Assembly: GCF_029626025.1 (NCBI RefSeq)
Contig: NZ_JARUBF010000001.1
Location: 248,001 to 312,000, forward strand
DNA length: 64,000 nucleotides
Reading direction: 5' to 3'
DNA from: Solwaraspora sp. WMMD406
GTDB taxonomy: Bacteria > Actinomycetota > Actinomycetes > Mycobacteriales > Micromonosporaceae
Made by a program: the position numbers and the translations under genes. Shown piece by piece: positions 33,710-41,560 of this stretch. The stretch's first letter is position 1. Every line of letters starts with the position of its first letter. Below the pieces are notes generated by a model that made no database searches, was not told the DNA's origin, and saw only the letters and a list, made by a program, of their open reading frames with translations.

Positions 33710-34291
33710 ATGACACTGCAGCCCACTGACGAGCTCTCTGCTGCGGCATGGCTGTATGCGACCGATGTCGACCCGACGCGGTTGATCACGTTCGGGCCGG
33801 CCTCATTCCCCGCGTACGCACGCCTTCGCTACCTGCCCGATCCGGACTTTCCGGGTATGCGCGAGTCGGACGTGCGGCTGCCATCTCGCCGATCCACTGA
33901 GATCGACATGGCCCGAACAGCGTTGGAGGCCCTCGCCGACTACGGCTCCTCCACGCGCGACTGCTATGTCTGCGTGTGGGAGGGCGGCGCGACGTTCCGG
34001 AATCCCGCACTGACTAGCGGACCCATGCTGGACCTTCCGCACCGGCGATACGTCCTGTTCACCGGCACCCTGGACGACTTGATGGAGTGGAGCGACTTGT
34101 TCGACTCCGAGGTTTACTCAGCGCCGGCATTTGTCTGGCCGGCGGATCATGCATGGTGTTTCGCCAGCGACGTCGACCCTCATTGGGCCGGCATCGGAGC
34201 CGACCGTGAGGTTGTCGACCGCCTCGTCGCGGACAGGAACCTCGATGTGGTGCGTGCGGACCCGGAAGAGCGGCAGCCGACGTACTACTGA
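33710..34291 (+). CDS. hypothetical protein, actinomycete-type, DCYVCVWEG motif
   Basis: 193 residues. Conserved-looking pieces include YARLRYLPDPDFPG, TRDCYVCVWEGG, PHRRYVLFTG and a C-terminal AFVWPADHAWCFASDVDPHWAGIGA. I recall similar proteins in many actinomycetes but no assigned function. No ribosome site precedes ATG 33710, and TATCAT lies about 10 bases upstream, so the mRNA may be nearly leaderless. It converges with a DUF397 gene across a stem-loop. Confidence 0.85.
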   Translation: MTLQPTDELSAAAWLYATDVDPTRLITFGPASFPAYARLRYLPDPDFPGMRESDVRLPSRRSTEIDMARTALEALADYGSSTRDCYVCVWEGGATFRNPALTSGPMLDLPHRRYVLFTGTLDDLMEWSDLFDSEVYSAPAFVWPADHAWCFASDVDPHWAGIGADREVVDRLVADRNLDVVRADPEERQPTYY

Positions 34292-34328
34292 CAGCCATTT
34301 CATCGTGCGCGTAGATCACTGAAGGGTG

Positions 34329-34360
34329 AACGCCGACCCTGCTGAGGCGGGGTCGGCGTT
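34329..34360. terminator. bidirectional stem-loop between convergent genes
   Basis: AACGCCGACCC (34329-34339) pairs with GGGTCGGCGTT (34350-34360), with further partial pairing in the loop. The A- and T-rich ends make it usable from both sides. Confidence 0.75.
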
Positions 34361-34394
34361 CGTCGGCGGTCTCGCCGGGGTTGACGTCAGGTGG

Positions 34395-34583
34395 TCAGTG
34401 GTGCTGCTTGGCCAGCTCGACGAAGGAGCGCCACGCGTGCGGGGCGAAGGCCAGGGTGCCGCCGTCGCGGTTCTTGGTGTCCCGGACCAGGACACGGCCG
34501 GGAAGGTTGTCGGCAACCTCGACGCAGTCGCCGCTGTTGCCGTTGCTGCGGGTGCTCTTGCGCCACGTCGGTTCGCTGCTCAT
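34395..34583 (-). CDS. DUF397 protein
   Basis: 62 residues: PTWRKSTRSNGNSGDCVEVA, VLVRDTKNRDGGTLAFAPHA and WRSFVELAK, a complete DUF397 domain. Divergent from the other copies here, closer to the common Streptomyces type. No XRE partner is directly upstream, so it is an orphan copy. Confidence 0.9.
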   Translation of the reverse strand: MSSEPTWRKSTRSNGNSGDCVEVADNLPGRVLVRDTKNRDGGTLAFAPHAWRSFVELAKQHH

Positions 34584-34647
34584 GTCATACCACCCTCAGG
34601 ACTAGATCGCGGCCTTGCTCACGAGTCACTGGTTAACACGGAGAAGT

Positions 34648-34673
34648 GCCGACCCTGCCGAGGCAGGGCCGGC
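34648..34673 (-). terminator. stem-loop after DUF397 copy
   Basis: CCCTGCC and GGCAGGG with flanking GCC/GGC pairing, 13 bases after the DUF397 stop, a degenerate copy of the hairpin at 32504. Confidence 0.6.
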
Positions 34674-34685
34674 GGTGGGGCGGTG

Positions 34686-34880
34686 TCAGGCGTCGAACGC
34701 ACCGGCCTTGATCTCCTGGACGAAGCCGGTCCACTGGGCCGGAGTGAACGACAGCACCGGACCGGCCTGGTCCTTGCTGTCGCGTACCTGGGCGGTGCGG
34801 TCGGCGTACCGGGCCTCCACGCAGGCGCCGTTGCCGCCGCTGCGGCTGCTCGTCCGCCACTGGTTGTCGAGTGTCTTCAT
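34686..34880 (-). CDS. DUF397 protein
   Basis: 64 residues, almost identical to the copy at 32542 (WRTSSRSGGNGACVEARY, VRDSKDQAGPVLSFTPAQW). The ATG overlaps the stop of the DUF5753 pseudogene (ATGA), the normal organisation of such pairs. The 2.1-kb spacing between the two near-identical copies suggests a duplication of a regulator-DUF397 pair with later deletion. Confidence 0.92.
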   Translation of the reverse strand: MKTLDNQWRTSSRSGGNGACVEARYADRTAQVRDSKDQAGPVLSFTPAQWTGFVQEIKAGAFDA

Positions 34881-35352
34881 GCCGTCTCCCTATCCCGGAG
34901 GTTCCTGATCATCTCGGCCGATGCTGTGGGCGACAGAGCCGATGCCCTGAGCATGCCGAAAACCTTGGCACACCGCTGCACGTCGTCACCCTCAGCGTAG
35001 AGGTCTCCGGTGGGTCCTTCGATGTAGACGACCCCCGGTCCCTCGTCGAAGCTGAGGATGTGGAAGCTCGACAACATCGAGGCGTATGCACCTTCTTGGG
35101 ATGGGATGACCTGAATAGCGACGTTCCACTACTCCTGGGCATTTCCAGTAGTGCGGTGAGCTGCTCGGTCATGACCTCCGGACCGCCGATCTGGCGGTGC
35201 AGGACCGCCTCGTCGATAACCGCGACCAAGCGCAGCTTCTCCTCGGTGAGCAGCTTCTGCCGCCCCACCCGGACGGCGACGTTGGGCCGGCGACTGACGG
35301 AGATGATTCGGTGGAGCTGCTCGGCGTCGACGTCGTGCCGGAGCACGTTCAT
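34877..35352 (-). pseudogene. DUF5753 (XRE-associated) regulator, truncated and frameshifted
   Basis: Only the DUF5753 half is present. The 5' piece (LHRIISVSRRPNVAVRVGRQ; VIDEAVLHRQIGGPEVMTEQ) is in one frame, and the 3' piece (VAIQVIPSQEGAYASMLSSF; GVVYIEGPTGDLYAEGDDVQ) in another, with the break near 35130-35145. The N-terminal helix-turn-helix is missing, replaced by an adjacent DUF397 gene. Not expected to function as a DNA-binding regulator. Confidence 0.82.
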
Positions 35353-35358
35353 CGGGGG

Positions 35359-35544
35359 TCAGCGGTTGAACTGGCCGATCTTGATCCCGTGGACGAAGCC
35401 GGTCCAGGTGCTGGCGTTAAACGACAGTACCGGTCCGGCCTGGTCCTTGCTGTCGCGCACCTGGGCGGCGTGGTCGACGTACCGGGCTTCCACACAGTCA
35501 CCGGAGGAACCAGACCGGGTGCTCTTGCGCCACGCTGAATCCAC
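35359..35544 (-). CDS. DUF397 protein
   Basis: 61 residues from GTG 35544, with AAGGAG seven bases upstream. Domain: SAWRKSTRSGSSGDCVEARY, QVRDSKDQAGPVLSFNASTW, FVHGIKIGQF. It directly follows an intact DUF5753/XRE gene by 14 bases, so this is the complete pair of the region. Confidence 0.92.
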   Translation of the reverse strand: MDSAWRKSTRSGSSGDCVEARYVDHAAQVRDSKDQAGPVLSFNASTWTGFVHGIKIGQFNR

Positions 35545-35558
35545 GTCATGCTCCTTTG

Positions 35559-36434
35559 CTAGGTTGCCAGATCGCTGGCGATCCTAGCCAAGGTATCGCG
35601 GGAGGCCGTTGGCGACAGAGCCTCGGCAGCGAGCTGCTCAAACGCGGCCGAGTAAGCGGCGACCTCGGCCGGTTGCTCCAGGTAGAGCGCAGCGGTGAGG
35701 GTGCCAACGTAGACCAAGCGATCTTCGGCCGCTTCAGGAAAGGGCTCGGGCATCGGCGGGAAGTCAAGGATGGCGAAGCTGCCGTCGAAACCAGCACCGG
35801 CCCCGAACGGCAGGATCTGAATCTGCACTCGGGTCCGGTCGCAGTCCGCGATCAAGCGGTCGAGCTGCGCGCGCAGCACCTTCGGTCCGCCAACCACTCG
35901 CCGTACCGCAGCCTCGTCGAGGATCATCCGCAGAACCGGCTGATCGTCTGTGCCGAGGACGGCCTGCCGGTCCATCCGGAGGGCGACCTGTTGTTCGAGC
36001 TCACTGTCGCGCATCGGAATCGGCGCGCCCCGGAAGGCTGCCCGCGCATACTCCTCGGTCTGCAGAAGGCCCGGGACCATCTGGCATTGGTACGACCGGA
36101 TGACCGACGCTTCGGATTCCATACCGACGTAGGTCACGAACCACTCGGGTAGCACCTCGCTGTAGCGCTGCCACCAGCCGCGCTGCCGGGCTTGTCGTGC
36201 GACAGCGATGACCGCCTCAGCCTGCTTGCCAGCGACGCCGTAGAGCCCAAGGAGCGCCCGCACGTCGTTCGGATGCGGCCGGACCTCTGCGGTTTCGATA
36301 CGGGACAGCCAGCTCCCGTCGTGATCGACCTGCCGGGCAGCCTCGGTCGATGAGAGACCTGCCTGCTCCCGCAGCCGTCGGAGCGTCATCGCCAGCCGTC
36401 GCCGTTTGACTGTTGGGCTTTGTCGTGATGGCAC
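35559..36434 (-). CDS. XRE-family regulator with DUF5753 domain
   Basis: 291 residues from GTG 36434 (ATG 36530 is in frame but gives an atypical N-terminus). The HTH lies at about 14-65: LRRLREQAGLSSTEAARQVD then SWLSRIETAEVRPHPNDVRAL. The DUF5753 domain follows: WFVTYVGMESEASVIRSYQC, MVPGLLQTEEYARA, VGGPKVLRAQLDRLI, IQILPFGAGAGFDGSFAILD, and the tail EALSPTASRDTLARIASDL. These regulators act with the DUF397 protein encoded next and often control development or secondary metabolism. It is divergent from a small four-gene operon. Confidence 0.93.
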   Translation of the reverse strand: MPSRQSPTVKRRRLAMTLRRLREQAGLSSTEAARQVDHDGSWLSRIETAEVRPHPNDVRALLGLYGVAGKQAEAVIAVARQARQRGWWQRYSEVLPEWFVTYVGMESEASVIRSYQCQMVPGLLQTEEYARAAFRGAPIPMRDSELEQQVALRMDRQAVLGTDDQPVLRMILDEAAVRRVVGGPKVLRAQLDRLIADCDRTRVQIQILPFGAGAGFDGSFAILDFPPMPEPFPEAAEDRLVYVGTLTAALYLEQPAEVAAYSAAFEQLAAEALSPTASRDTLARIASDLAT

Positions 36435-36649
36435 ACACGCATCCTGCACTTCACCCAGCTGCCGATCAAGGCCTCTGCCTAGCGCAAGTTGATCAAGCGA
36501 CTTCTGCGATACGCATATTGCGGATTTCATTGGCGCCTGTCATGGTGGTGGGGCACATGTGGACGCCGACCGCATCACCGGTACGGCGGCCAGCGCGGTG
36601 CGACTGACGCGGCACCGACGCTCTCGTCCTGCAGCGAGGAGACAGCCCG

Positions 36650-36871
36650 ATGGTCACCTACGAGGCGTACGTCGTCGCCGTGGCAATGACCCTGGCCAGG
36701 CGACACCGGCCGGTGTGGTCCTGGAACAAGTGGCAGCAGGTCTGCCGGTGCGGATCGACGTTGCCCTGCCGGGCACGGCACCGCATACCGATCAACCGGG
36801 GCCACTGGCCGGACCAGGGGTGCTCGCCCCCGCCGCCAAGCGGTCGATCGAACAGGAGAGCGAATCAATGA
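36650..36871 (+). CDS. small Cys-containing hypothetical protein
   Basis: 73 residues. GAGGAG precedes ATG 36650 by nine bases. TYEAYVVAVAMTLARRHRPVW is helical; QVCRCGSTLPCRARHRIPIN holds a CxC...C cluster. The stop overlaps the next start (ATGA). First gene of a compact operon of four tiny genes divergent from the XRE regulator. No known function. Confidence 0.75.
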   Translation: MVTYEAYVVAVAMTLARRHRPVWSWNKWQQVCRCGSTLPCRARHRIPINRGHWPDQGCSPPPPSGRSNRRANQ

Positions 36872-37041
36872 TTGAAGTGGGAGCGGTGTGCGGGGCGGCC
36901 CTGCTCGGCTTCTGCGCCGGACTGTTCTCGTTCCGGGTGAAGTCCAGGTGGTGTCCCCAGTGCGGGCTCACCACCTGGCCGACCGAACGAGGCGCCGACG
37001 GCGTCGAACGACCACGCCGCGACGCACGACTCGGTGAATAG
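36868..37041 (+). CDS. small membrane protein with CPQCG knuckle
   Basis: 57 residues. One hydrophobic helix (EVGAVCGAALLGFCAGLFSF) followed by WCPQCGLTTWP, half of a zinc-ribbon, and a charged tail. AGGAG lies upstream within the previous gene. Its stop overlaps the next start (GTGAATAG). Likely a single-pass membrane protein; function unknown. Confidence 0.72.
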   Translation: MIEVGAVCGAALLGFCAGLFSFRVKSRWCPQCGLTTWPTERGADGVERPRRDARLGE

Positions 37042-37291
37042 CCGACTGCTCCGCACGCCAGAGCCCAACCCCGGCGACGTACTACTGATCGGCCGAGAAG
37101 CGAGCGTGCAGTTCGCCGGCGACCGACGACTCACGTTCCGCGTCATCTCCGTCGACCAGAAGCCGACCTACCACGGCTGGATCTGGCTCACCGGCTACGT
37201 CATCGACGAACGCGGATTGGCTGCCGAACGGCGAGAGATCTTCGTCCAACGACGCGGACTCTACCGACTACCCAAACGACAGACGACCTGA
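37034..37291 (+). CDS. small beta-rich hypothetical protein
   Basis: 85 residues from GTG 37034. The sequence (PEPNPGDVLLIGREASVQFA; LTFRVISVDQKPTYHGWIWL; GYVIDERGLAAERREIFVQR) alternates beta-like strands with turns and fits a small barrel. Overlaps the preceding gene, so co-translated. No family known to me. Confidence 0.75.
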   Translation: MNSRLLRTPEPNPGDVLLIGREASVQFAGDRRLTFRVISVDQKPTYHGWIWLTGYVIDERGLAAERREIFVQRRGLYRLPKRQTT

Positions 37292-37313
37292 CAACCGATC
37301 AAGGAGAGAAGAA

Positions 37314-37565
37314 ATGATAATCCTCGACATGCTGCGGGACTGGTGGCTGCGCTGGCTCGACTGGCGCTCCGGCCGCTCCACCGCCTCCCGGCGACTCCAC
37401 GCCCTCCGACTCCGACAGACGATAACCGCCCGACACCGCCGACTCGACAACAACCGAGGACGCCACTGGCGCTCCGAACCCACCACCCTCCTGCCGACCC
37501 TGCGCCCACTGATGACCTACGGCCAACAACTCGGCTACCGACTACCAACCACCGCCACACGGTGA
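37314..37565 (+). CDS. small Arg-rich hypothetical protein
   Basis: 83 residues; AAGGAG eight bases before ATG 37314. Very basic and Trp-rich at the N-terminus (MLRDWWLRWLDWRSG), with Arg/His-rich centre. It could bind nucleic acid or membrane, which is only inferred from charge. Last gene of the operon; a strong stem-loop follows. Confidence 0.68.
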   Translation: MIILDMLRDWWLRWLDWRSGRSTASRRLHALRLRQTITARHRRLDNNRGRHWRSEPTTLLPTLRPLMTYGQQLGYRLPTTATR

Positions 37566-37606
37566 CCAGACGGTCGACGTACAAGATCAACCGCCGCAGG
37601 CGTCAG

Positions 37607-37663
37607 CGATGTGAGGCTGGGATACCTATCGAGTCGCGGGTTAGGTATCCCAGCCTCACATCG
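37607..37663 (+). terminator. stem-loop with 22-base perfect arms
   Basis: CGATGTGAGGCTGGGATACCTA (written here in two parts: arms 37607-37628 and 37642-37663) pairs perfectly across a 13-base loop, 42 bases after the last gene of the small-protein operon. It is the expected terminator of that operon; stem length is exceptional. Confidence 0.75.
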
Positions 37664-37761
37664 TGACAGCGACCGTCCCGAGCAGCAGTCAGCAGTGCGG
37701 CCGGCACGGCAGGCGGGGACGAGCCGGGCTGCAGACCCGCCGACTCCGTACCCGTGTTGGA

Positions 37762-37783
37762 CAACTTCTTGTACGTGAAGTTG
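37762..37783 (+). promoter_or_regulatory. inverted repeat operator upstream of the YefM-type antitoxin
   Basis: CAACTTC and GAAGTTG surround TTGTACGT, ten bases before the ATG. TTGTAC could act as a -10 box. Phd/YefM antitoxins repress their own promoters through such dyads, so autoregulation is likely. Confidence 0.55.
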
Positions 37784-37792
37784 GGAGCCGCC

Positions 37793-38050
37793 ATGCGTAC
37801 CGTCACCTACTCGGAGGCCCGGCAGAACCTGGCCAAGCTGCTCGACCACGTTGTCGACGACGCCGAGGAAGTCGTGGTCACCCGCTCCGGCCGCGAGGCA
37901 GCGGTGATCATCTCCCTGCGCGAGTACGAATCCCTGAAAGAGACGGCATACCTGATGGCCAGCCCCGCCAACGCGCGTCGGCTCAACGAAGCCGTCGAAG
38001 AGCTGCGCAACGGCGGCGGCGAGCTACGCGACTGGATTGTCGACCAGTGA
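37793..38050 (+). CDS. Phd/YefM-family antitoxin (orphan)
   Basis: 85 residues. VTYSEARQNLAKLLDHVVDD is the DNA-binding N-terminal signature; VVVTRSGREAAVIISLREYE closes the folded domain, and the C-terminal half (YLMASPANARRLNEAVEELR) is the segment that normally wraps the toxin. GGGAG precedes ATG 37793. A YoeB/Txe or Doc toxin would be expected immediately downstream, but none is found: the following 370 bases hold only two terminator-like structures. It is therefore an orphan antitoxin. Confidence 0.92.
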   Translation: MRTVTYSEARQNLAKLLDHVVDDAEEVVVTRSGREAAVIISLREYESLKETAYLMASPANARRLNEAVEELRNGGGELRDWIVDQ

Positions 38051-38140
38051 GCGGGCGGTGCAGCGTCGCGGCCGCGCTGGGTGACACCGGCAGCATCGCT
38101 GCAGCGTGCAGGTCCCGGTCCGCTAGCCTTGTCCGCGTAG

Positions 38141-38187
38141 ACCCCGGTCGCCCCTACCCCTCGTGGGTACGCCGCCGGGGTTTTGTC
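38141..38187 (+). terminator. Rho-independent terminator with T-rich tail
   Basis: ACCCCGG...CTACCC pairs with GGGTA...CCGGGG around a CTCGT loop and is followed by TTTTGTCTT. It ends the antitoxin transcript and is the only terminator here with a real T tract. Confidence 0.75.
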
Positions 38188-38273
38188 TTGTCCGCATCCG
38201 GTTGCTCCAGACAGTTCGACGCGGCCGTTCCGGTACCGGCGGGCAGGCTCCAGATCGTCCGGCCGGCATCGCC

Positions 38274-38328
38274 GAGGTGAGGCCTATCCACCTCAAAAAT
38301 TGAAAATAACGTGGATAGGCCTCACCTC
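38274..38328. terminator. stem-loop with 18-base arms and AT-rich loop between convergent genes
   Basis: GAGGTGAGGCCTATCCAC (38274-38291) pairs with GTGGATAGGCCTCACCTC (38311-38328); the 19-base loop is AT-rich (CAAAAATTGAAAATA). It lies between the antitoxin and the SUKH gene and could end both transcripts. The rest of 38051-38420 shows no gene. Confidence 0.65.
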
Positions 38329-38420
38329 AGCCTGCTCCGTCGGCGGATCGGGGTGCGGCCAATATGCCGGCGGCGGTCAGCCGCACCTGGTTGGCGGGTG
38401 ACTGTCCCGGGGCGGCCGGG

Positions 38421-39215
38421 TCAGGGGTGCGGCGGCGGGTCGAGCGGGGTCAGGCTGCCGAGGAAATGGCCGATCGACTGGCCCACCCCGATCATCTGCC
38501 GCTCCCGCTGCGCGACCGCCTCCGGCGTACCCGGCCCGGCCAGCAGATCCTGCGGCAAAAAGGAGACGGAGTCGGCGTACGGGTCGGCCACCCGCACCAC
38601 CAGCAAGCCTTCCATCGGCAGCGCGATCACCACGTACGCCTCGGACAGCTTGCCCACCCGCCACTGCCGGTCGGCCGCGACCAGGTCGTACGGCGGATAG
38701 TCCGGATGCACCCCGAGCAGCGGGCGCTGCGAAAACAGCGTGAACGGCGCACCCGGCACATGCTGCGGCTGCACCGGCTGCATGCCGTTGGTCTGCGACA
38801 GCCAATGCCGGTAATCCCCCGGCAGCCGCCGCCCCAACGCCTGTTCGAGCGACTGCAACTGCGCCTCGTCCAGCTGCCCGTACGGCTGGCGCTGCGCCGG
38901 CCGCCACCCCGTGACCGACGTCGACTCGTCCACGAACGGCGGTGCCGCCCCCGGTGCCAGCCGCCGCACCGTCACCCAATACCGGCTGGCGCTCTCGAAA
39001 CGCACACCGGCGAAATACCAGGTCTCGGTGCCCACCGGGAACGTCTCACCCAGCCGCAACCGGTGCTTCGCCGACTCGGCCGACCCGGGAAACGCCACCG
39101 CCAGCAGCGCGGACACCGGCTGACCCGGGTCGACCCCCAGCACACCGATGCTGCACGTCCCGGTGTTGACCTGGGCGTTGCTCGGGATGACCTCGACGTC
39201 CTCGTACGACTGCAC
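38421..39215 (-). CDS. DUF6406/SUKH two-domain immunity protein
   Basis: 264 residues from GTG 39215. The N-terminal part (TGTCSIGVLGVDPGQPVSAL; LRLGETFPVGTETWYFAGVR; YWVTVRRLAPGA) resembles DUF6406. The C-terminal part is SUKH-like: LQSLEQALGRRLPGDYRHWL, then PYDLVAADRQWRVG and AYVVIALPMEGLLVVRV. It starts 28 bases after the stop of the calpain-like toxin module and is the likely cognate immunity protein. Both domain calls are from memory of families; SUKH is the firmer of the two. Confidence 0.8.
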   Translation of the reverse strand: MQSYEDVEVIPSNAQVNTGTCSIGVLGVDPGQPVSALLAVAFPGSAESAKHRLRLGETFPVGTETWYFAGVRFESASRYWVTVRRLAPGAAPPFVDESTSVTGWRPAQRQPYGQLDEAQLQSLEQALGRRLPGDYRHWLSQTNGMQPVQPQHVPGAPFTLFSQRPLLGVHPDYPPYDLVAADRQWRVGKLSEAYVVIALPMEGLLVVRVADPYADSVSFLPQDLLAGPGTPEAVAQRERQMIGVGQSIGHFLGSLTPLDPPPHP

Positions 39216-39243
39216 CGACTCGACCCGCTTCCTCTACTGGTCG

Positions 39244-41560
39244 TCAACCACCGAGCATCTCATGCAGCGTCGGCTCGTCCGGCAACTCGAAGCCCAGCTC
39301 GCTGCGGGCGGCCCGTTCCGCCTCGGCCCGGCTGACCGGCGCACGCCCCGCCCCGGCGGCCGGCGGCGGCACCACACCAGCCGTACCGGCCGATGGCGAT
39401 GGCGACGACGGCGACATCCCGCCCGCGTCGGGCGGAACCGAGCCAGCGACCCACGTTATCGACCGCTGCTGCCCGTCCGGACCCAACTCGACCGCGAGCA
39501 ACTGGACCAGTTCCCCGGCCGGACCCCGGTCGACGTAGTAGACGAGGTATCCGTCGCGCCGGTCGAGCACCGTACGGCCCGGTGCCGACGCCGCCGCCAG
39601 CCCGGCGGCCGCCACCCCCGCCGACGCGCCGACCCGCGCATCGACAAGGGTCCGCCCGTCGACAGCGGCCCGCCCCTGGAAGACGGCCCGCCCGCCGGTC
39701 CGGGACGCCTGCCGGGGAACAGCCGGCACCGGCGGCGGAGGCGGCACCACCGGCGTACGGTCCAGGTGGGCGTAACCGTCACTCATCAGGTCCAGGAACG
39801 CCCGCACCGGCATCGGCTGCGGATGGCTGTGGTTCCACGGGTTACGCAGCCAGATGTGCCCGTCCCGCGCCGCCACCACCTCGTACGCGTGCCCGGCCCG
39901 CAGATCGTACGGCGGCATCCCGTACGGCAGATGCTGGTAGCTGTCCGGTGACCTGGTGCTGGCGATCACCGGATTGCCCCGGGCCAGCAGCCGCGCCACC
40001 GTCGCCTCGACCACCGGCTCGCTGCCCGGCGCCGTGGGGAACCGCCCGGTACGGGCCGGCTCGCCGGTGAGCTGCGTCAGCAGCTCCGCCCACAGATCCG
40101 GGGTGCTGCCCGGATCCATCCGCGCGTACCCCAGCGGCGCCGCCTGATGCGGGTCGGACCGGCCCTGCCAGCCCTGCCACTGCTGCTGCCAGTGGACCTG
40201 CCGGGCCGCGCCCCAGGTCCGGTCGACGGCGGCCAGCGCCTTCTCCAGGATGCTCACCCACGCCGCGCCCACCCCGGCCTGGTCGGCGTAGGCGGCGCGC
40301 GGCGGCGGCGCGCCACGCACCGGAACGTCAGGAGTCACCGTGATCCGCAGCCGCCGACCCGTCGGGGTGGTGTGGCCACCCGGCAGGCTGCTCTCGTGCA
40401 ACAGGACGTCGACGGTGCCGTCCGGGTTCGGATGCATCAGCGCGCCGATCGCCTGCGGCTGGTGCCCGGCGACCGCGCCGACCGAGGCCAGCAGGCCGCA
40501 GTCGCCGAGCCGGCCCTGCTGTACCTGCTCCCGGCGGGGCAGCCCACCCCACAGCGGCACCGGTGCACCCGAGTGCGGATCCACGGGTCGGCCGTACTCG
40601 ATCGATTGGTCCGACGCGGACTCGGGCAACGTGGCCCGGTCGGCGTACACGTGGGTTTCGGTCGCAGTGACGGCGACCGGCCCGCCCTCGGCGGCCGAGG
40701 TCGCGACGCCCAGGGCCGGCGGTGCGGTGGGGGCCAGGTCGCGTAGCGCCTGGGTGAGCGCGTCCGGGACCAGCACCATCGACCGGGTCCCGGCCACGTA
40801 GTGAAAGCCGTGCGTGCCGAGTATCCGGGTCACCGCCGGGCTGTCGCCGTACGCGCCGACGATCGTCGCGTACGCCCGCCGGGTGTCCTCGGCGAGCAAC
40901 GCCCGCCGGCCCGCCTCCGTCGCCAGATCAGACCCCGGGTGTACGCCACCCACGTTGACCTGCGGCGCGCCGGCCAACGCGTACGGGGTCAGATCCGGCT
41001 GGCCGGACAGGTCGACGTACACGCCGTCGCGGGCGACCCGCTCGGCCAGCGCCGGGTCGACGGCCCGCACCGCGTCGAGCTGGTCCGGCCGCAGGCCGAT
41101 CACCTGACCGGCCGACACCGGCAGGTACGGCAGGCTGCGCTGGCCGTGTTCGGCGTCGACCGCCAGCCGCTGCAGCCGCTCGGTCAGCTGTGGAGCGGCG
41201 GGTACGTGTCCGTCGTGGACGAGGCGGTCCCAGTGGTCGCGTTGCTGGGCCCGCTGCGGCTCGCTCAACGTGGTCGGGTCCGCGCCGAGGATCGCCAGCA
41301 CACTGTCCGGTGTGATCGCCGGTACGGTCAGCCGCAGCAGGTCGTTGGCGACGTCAGGCGGCAGCTGCGCCCAGCGGGCGTAGGCGTCGGCGGTGCCGTC
41401 GACGAGGCCGAGCGCCTGCGCCCGTACGGCGATCTCGGCCCGCAGCGCCAGCCTGGTCGCGTCGCCGCCAGCGACGCTGTAGCGGGTCGTCAGGTCCCGC
41501 AACTCGCTCAGCTCACGCGGCTCAGCCAGCGGCGGCTGCGGTGGCGGCGTCGATACGCTG
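39244..41560 (-). other. calpain-like cysteine protease toxin module
   Basis: The last module of the array and the only one with its own stop. Catalytic features of the C2 (calpain) fold are visible: QGRLGDCGLLASVGAV with the Cys, GHAYEVVAARDGHIWL with the His, and LRNPWNHSHP with the Asn. Upstream is a helical region of about 300 residues. No independent start is evident; its 5' edge coincides with the start of the antisense LRR gene. The DUF6406/SUKH gene next to it is the presumed immunity gene. Confidence 0.75.

Noticed and set aside
37607-37663. Phage or ICE attachment site
   Set aside because: No tRNA, integrase or excisionase gene is in the window; the position just after an operon fits a terminator better.
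38051-38280. Toxin gene partner for the YefM antitoxin
   Set aside because: The frames after 38050 contain no ORF resembling YoeB, Txe or Doc, and a Rho-independent terminator lies at 38141-38187.
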